Assembly (NCBI GenBank): GCA_036490955.1
Contig: DASXCX010000032.1
Coordinates: 1 to 9,140, forward strand
Length of the DNA stretch: 9,140 nt
Source of the DNA: CAIKMD01 sp036490955
GTDB taxonomy: Bacteria; Pseudomonadota; Alphaproteobacteria; ATCC43930; CGMCC-115725
Direction of reading: 5' to 3'
Part shown: one piece after another, positions 6,213-9,140 of the stretch
Layout of the letters: each line of letters begins with the position of its first letter
How positions within the stretch are numbered: the first letter of the stretch is position 1
Translations under genes and position numbers: made by a program
Notes under the pieces: generated by a model
Databases searched by the model: none
Told to the model about the DNA's origin: nothing
Seen by the model: the letters and a program-made list of their open reading frames with translations, nothing else

Positions 6213-7454
6213 CTACCCCACATCCTCGACGGCAAATCCGGCGACGCGTTTGTAATTGTCGCTGAGCGTTTTCAGCTGGTCTTGGGTGATGAATTTGTCG
6301 AGGTCGTCATAGGGCCGGTCGCCGGTCAGTTCCTCGACGCGGATATTGATGAAATCGGGCGGATGCTCGCGGTTGGTGCGCACGATCTTTGCCGTCGTCT
6401 CGCGGCGCCGCGTCTCGTATTCGGCGAGTGCTTGCGCTGCGTCGTTGTTGCGCCCGAGAAGGTCGGCGAGGGTGCGCGCATCGATCAGCCCCTGTGCCGC
6501 GCCGTTCGAGCCGCGCGGATACATCGGATGCGCGGCGTCGCCGGCAAAGGTGATGCGGCCGAAGGTCCAGCGTGCGATCGGGTCCTTATCGACCATCGGA
6601 TATTCGAGGATCGTATCCGAATTGCGGATCAGCTCGCCAACATCGAGCCAATCGAATTTCCAGTCCTGATAGATCGGCAGGAAGTCGTCGAGCTTGCCGG
6701 ATCTGTTCCAGTCGTTCTTTTCGATGTTCTGTGTCTGGATTTCGGCCATCCAATTGACGAGCTGGTTTCCCTCGCCATCGACATCGTCGATAATCGGATA
6801 GATCACGATCTTGCCGGTGCGGATCGAGCCGACGCGCATATAAGAGCGGCCGGTGAGGATCGGTTTGCGTCGCGTTACGCCGCGCCAGGTGTTGATGCCG
6901 GCGAAGGCAACTTGTTCGTCGGGATAGAATTGTTTGCGTACGGCAGAATTGATGCCGTCGCAGCCGATTGCGACCTCGGCACTGACCGAGGGCGCGTCCT
7001 TACCGGTCGAGGTCTCGCGGAACCGAATGGTGACACCGCTATCGCCTTGCTCGATCGCGACACAATGCCGGTTGGTGACGATGTATTCGGGACCCAGCGC
7101 GGCGAGTGCCGCGCGGTAGAGCGTCATATGCAGCCGGCCGCGATGAATGCCGAGCTCGGGATAGGAATAGCCGGCGAACTTGCCACGCGCTTCCTTGTAC
7201 AGAAGTTGGCCGAAACGGTTAAAGAAACAGCTTTCGACATTCTCGATCGCGAGCGATTTGATCTCGTCGAGAAGGCCGAGCGCCTCGAGTTCGCGCGTGG
7301 CATGCGGCAGCAAGGTGATGCCGACCCCGAGTTCCTTCAGCTCGGGTGCGGTTTCATAGACGCGGCACTCGATCTTCCGGCGCTTTAGATTGAGCGCCAA
7401 CGCCAGGCCGGCGATGCCGCCGCCGATGATCGCAACCTTCGTATCGATACTCAT
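6213..7454 (-). CDS. PhzS-like class A FAD-dependent monooxygenase
   Basis: This 413-aa single-component flavoprotein hydroxylase has the GxGxxG-type dinucleotide motif VAIIGGGIAG (7-16) with Glu35 ending beta-2. It also has the DG motif IGCDGINSAVR (164-174) and the GD motif FAGDAAHPMYPRGSNGAAQ (304-322). Its closest remembered relative is PhzS (5-methylphenazine-1-carboxylate 1-monooxygenase, about 402 aa). Shared blocks include LGVGI, IHRG.L, WRGVT, LVNW, DWNR.G.L.D.LP, YPMVD.DP and the C-terminal EYE.RR.T.KI..NRE. Such enzymes use NAD(P)H and O2 to hydroxylate, often decarboxylatively, aromatic or heteroaromatic acids in the cytoplasm. The start has AGGA (7463-7460) 5 nt upstream and overlaps the SDR stop by ATGA, so the two are co-translated. 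The phenazine pathway is not implied; the real substrate is unknown. Confidence 0.9.
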   Translation of the reverse strand: MSIDTKVAIIGGGIAGLALALNLKRRKIECRVYETAPELKELGVGITLLPHATRELEALGLLDEIKSLAIENVESCFFNRFGQLLYKEARGKFAGYSYPELGIHRGRLHMTLYRAALAALGPEYIVTNRHCVAIEQGDSGVTIRFRETSTGKDAPSVSAEVAIGCDGINSAVRKQFYPDEQVAFAGINTWRGVTRRKPILTGRSYMRVGSIRTGKIVIYPIIDDVDGEGNQLVNWMAEIQTQNIEKNDWNRSGKLDDFLPIYQDWKFDWLDVGELIRNSDTILEYPMVDKDPIARWTFGRITFAGDAAHPMYPRGSNGAAQGLIDARTLADLLGRNNDAAQALAEYETRRRETTAKIVRTNREHPPDFINIRVEELTGDRPYDDLDKFITQDQLKTLSDNYKRVAGFAVEDVG

Positions 7455-8386
7455 GATTTTCCTGAACGACTCTTTTGAGCTTGCCGCGCCAGGGCAACAT
7501 ACTTCTTTGTCTGCGCCCATGCATCCGGCAGGGTCGCCGCGCCGTCGGATGCGGAAATCTCGTCGAACCGCGCTGCGACGGTCTCGGGGCTGCGCTCGCC
7601 GGGCGGAAGATAGATGCCGGCGGTCTCGACGACCTCGGCACGCGCGAAGCAACCGGCGCCGGCGCAGAGCATCACGCCGGTCGGCGCTTTGTCGCTAACG
7701 AGATAGAGCAGGCCCGGCGTGACGCTCGCCGGATCGAGCAGCGCGCGATCCTCTTCCGGCAGCAAGGCTTCGGTCATACGCGTCGACGCGGTCGGCGAGA
7801 GGATATTGACACGGATGTCGTGCTTGCGCCCTTCCTGGTCGAGCACTTTCATCAGCCCGATCAGCGCCGCTTTCGCTGTGCCGTAATTCGCTTGGCCGAA
7901 ATTGCCGTAGAGGCCAGAGGATGAGGTGGTGAAGACGATGCGGCCGTAATTCTGGGCCCGCATCCGCTCCCATACCGCTTTCGCCGCGTGGAAAGCGCCG
8001 AGTACATGCACTTCGAGCACAGCGCGGAAGTCCTCGAGCGCCAGTTTGGCGAAGCTTTTGTCGCGAAGGATGCCGGCATTGTTGACGAGAATGTCGATCC
8101 GGCCCCAGCGCTCGGTCGCACGCTCGATCATCGCTGCGACTTGTGCCGGGTCTGTCACGTCCGCCGTATCGGCGATGGCCGTACCGCCAGCGGCTTCGAT
8201 CTCGGCGACGACTGTTTCGGCCGTTGCCGATTTGCCGGCGCCGGCGACCGTGCCACCCGCGTCGTTGACGATCACTATTGCGCCGCGGGCCGCGAGACCG
8301 AGGGCATGGCAACGGCCCAGCCCATTGCCGGCGCCGGTGACAATGGCGACGCGATCGTCGAAGCGGATGGTCGCTTCTACGCTCAT
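7451..8386 (-). CDS. Short-chain dehydrogenase, MFE-2 / 3-hydroxyacyl-CoA dehydrogenase-like
   Basis: This 311-aa classical-type SDR has the cofactor loop VTGAGNGLGR (16-25), NDAGG after beta-2, ADVTD (75-79), NNAG (102-105) and the catalytic set Ser155-Tyr168-Lys172 within SSSGLYGNFGQANYGTAK. The blocks VNDAGG, NNAGILRDKSF, YGRIVFTTSSSGLYGNFGQANY and the extended C-terminus (about 60 residues beyond a 250-aa SDR) match the dehydrogenase module of peroxisomal multifunctional enzyme 2. They also match bacterial stand-alone homologues that oxidise (3R)-hydroxyacyl-CoA or related alcohols with NAD(P). In this operon it could oxidise a hydroxylated or CoA-linked intermediate made by its neighbours. 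No strong Shine-Dalgarno precedes the ATG at 8386, only TTGATGGA. The start lies 21 nt after the binding-protein gene, and the stop overlaps the monooxygenase start. Confidence 0.9.
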   Translation of the reverse strand: MSVEATIRFDDRVAIVTGAGNGLGRCHALGLAARGAIVIVNDAGGTVAGAGKSATAETVVAEIEAAGGTAIADTADVTDPAQVAAMIERATERWGRIDILVNNAGILRDKSFAKLALEDFRAVLEVHVLGAFHAAKAVWERMRAQNYGRIVFTTSSSGLYGNFGQANYGTAKAALIGLMKVLDQEGRKHDIRVNILSPTASTRMTEALLPEEDRALLDPASVTPGLLYLVSDKAPTGVMLCAGAGCFARAEVVETAGIYLPPGERSPETVAARFDEISASDGAATLPDAWAQTKKYVALARQAQKSRSGKS

Positions 8387-8407
8387 TCCATCAAGGCAAG
8401 CACGCGG

Positions 8408-9140
8408 TCACTTCGGCGGGTTCAGCTCTTTCCACGGATCCTTGACGTTCGGGATCGTGTCGAATTCGACGTTGGCCAGCTTGCCGTCCTTCATCTCGGT
8501 CTTGCGGATATAGATGTTCTGCACGATGTCGCGCGTGTTGGGGTCGATGGAGATCGGGCCGCGCGGGCTCGCATCGGTCTTCCAATGAGCGAAGAAATTC
8601 ATGGCTTCGTCGCCGGTGAACTTGCCCTTGGTCTGCTTCAGCAAATCATAGACCATGGCGAGGCCGTCCCAGCCATCCGCCGAGAAGAAATCCGGTATCG
8701 CCTTGTCGGCATAGGCTTTGTTCCAGGCATCGAGGAAAGCCTTGTTCGCCGGCCGGTCGGCGGCGGTGGAGTAATTACCGGCAGTGATCATGCCGATGCC
8801 GGCACTGCCAATGTTCGGCAACTCCTCATCGGGGACGAGGTCTTGGGTCGAGACGACATTGATGCCGGCTTGCCGCACGCCGAGATCTTGGATCGCTTTC
8901 ATCATCGCCGTCGCTTGCGTACCGGCTGGCACCCAGACGAAAGCGACATCGGGCTTGGTGTCGCGGATGCGCTGCACCACCGGCGGAAAATCGGGGGTCG
9001 CCGGCGAGAAGGCGATCGAGCCGACGATCTTGCCGCCGGCATCGGTGAACCCTTTCTTGAAGGCATCGTCCGCGTCATGGCCGGGGATGAAATCGCTGAT
9101 GGCGGTGAAAGCGGTTTTCCAGCCTTGCTTCACCGCCCAT
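8408..9140 (-). CDS. ABC transporter substrate-binding protein, branched-chain amino-acid type (partial)
   Basis: The C-terminal 243 residues are present and the frame continues open past the right edge. The signal peptide and first lobe (roughly 150 residues for a 380-410-aa protein) therefore lie outside. The visible part fits the Peripla_BP_6 (LivJ-like) fold: GHDADDAFKKGFTDAGGKIVGSIAFSPATPDFPPVVQRI, then DVAFVWVPAGTQATAMMKAI, and the hallmark C-terminal SPRGPISIDPNTRDIVQNIYIRK. Such periplasmic proteins deliver amino acids, amides, urea or aromatic acids to a LivFGHM-like ABC transporter. Position directly upstream of the SDR and monooxygenase suggests it captures the substrate of that pathway. 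A GTG at 9133 is not the true start, since family sequence (Trp-Ala) continues upstream of it. Confidence 0.92.
   Translation of the reverse strand, partial: WAVKQGWKTAFTAISDFIPGHDADDAFKKGFTDAGGKIVGSIAFSPATPDFPPVVQRIRDTKPDVAFVWVPAGTQATAMMKAIQDLGVRQAGINVVSTQDLVPDEELPNIGSAGIGMITAGNYSTAADRPANKAFLDAWNKAYADKAIPDFFSADGWDGLAMVYDLLKQTKGKFTGDEAMNFFAHWKTDASPRGPISIDPNTRDIVQNIYIRKTEMKDGKLANVEFDTIPNVKDPWKELNPPK

Noticed and set aside
6063..7388. Plus-strand open frame (441 codons) across the palindrome and monooxygenase
   Set aside because: It begins in the intergenic repeat and then reads antisense to a clear FAD monooxygenase, with no family similarity.
7455..7652. N-terminal extension of the FAD monooxygenase
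   Set aside because: The extra residues are Arg-rich shadow of the SDR gene; AGGA and ATG 7454 directly precede the Rossmann motif.

Overview
This 9.1 kb, GC-rich window looks like a catabolic region of an alphaproteobacterium, most likely a Hyphomicrobiales/Bradyrhizobium-type soil or rhizosphere bacterium. The basis is high GC with strong G/C third-position bias, the gene families present, and a long imperfect palindrome (6098-6185) resembling the intergenic repeats common in Bradyrhizobium-like genomes. No database search was possible, so the taxonomy is inference. There are no rRNA, tRNA, CRISPR, IS or phage features.

Layout. (1) 1-522, minus strand: the 5' part of a hydantoinase A / 5-oxoprolinase-type ATP-dependent amidohydrolase that runs off the left edge. 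(2) 523-681: a divergent promoter region with a perfect TTGACA -35 box facing left, overlapped by a short inverted repeat that could be an operator. (3) 682-6072, plus strand: a tight five-gene operon. It holds two tandem M24 'pita-bread' proteins that both lack most of the metal ligands, an exported dienelactone-hydrolase-like alpha/beta hydrolase, an FAD-dependent fumarate-reductase/tricarballylate-dehydrogenase-type flavoprotein, and an amidohydrolase_2 (ACMSD/decarboxylase-type) enzyme. Gaps are 19, 7, -4 and 17 nt. (4) 6073-6212: a convergent intergenic region with the palindrome, followed on the minus strand by a six-T run. (5) 6213-9140, minus strand: a second operon transcribed right to left. 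It encodes a branched-chain-amino-acid-type ABC substrate-binding protein (5' end off the right edge), an MFE-2-like short-chain dehydrogenase and a PhzS-like FAD monooxygenase; the last two overlap by ATGA.

How the genes may work together (inference). The second operon combines uptake, a single-component aromatic/heterocyclic flavin hydroxylase and a dehydrogenase. The first operon and the divergent hyuA supply C-N and C-C hydrolases, a decarboxylase/hydratase-type metalloenzyme, a lactone-type hydrolase and a flavin dehydrogenase or reductase. This fits import and stepwise degradation of an aromatic or N-heterocyclic carboxylate, but the sequence does not identify the substrate. The most unusual elements are the paired, metal-ligand-depleted M24 proteins and the signal-peptide-bearing DLH-family hydrolase within an otherwise cytoplasmic pathway.
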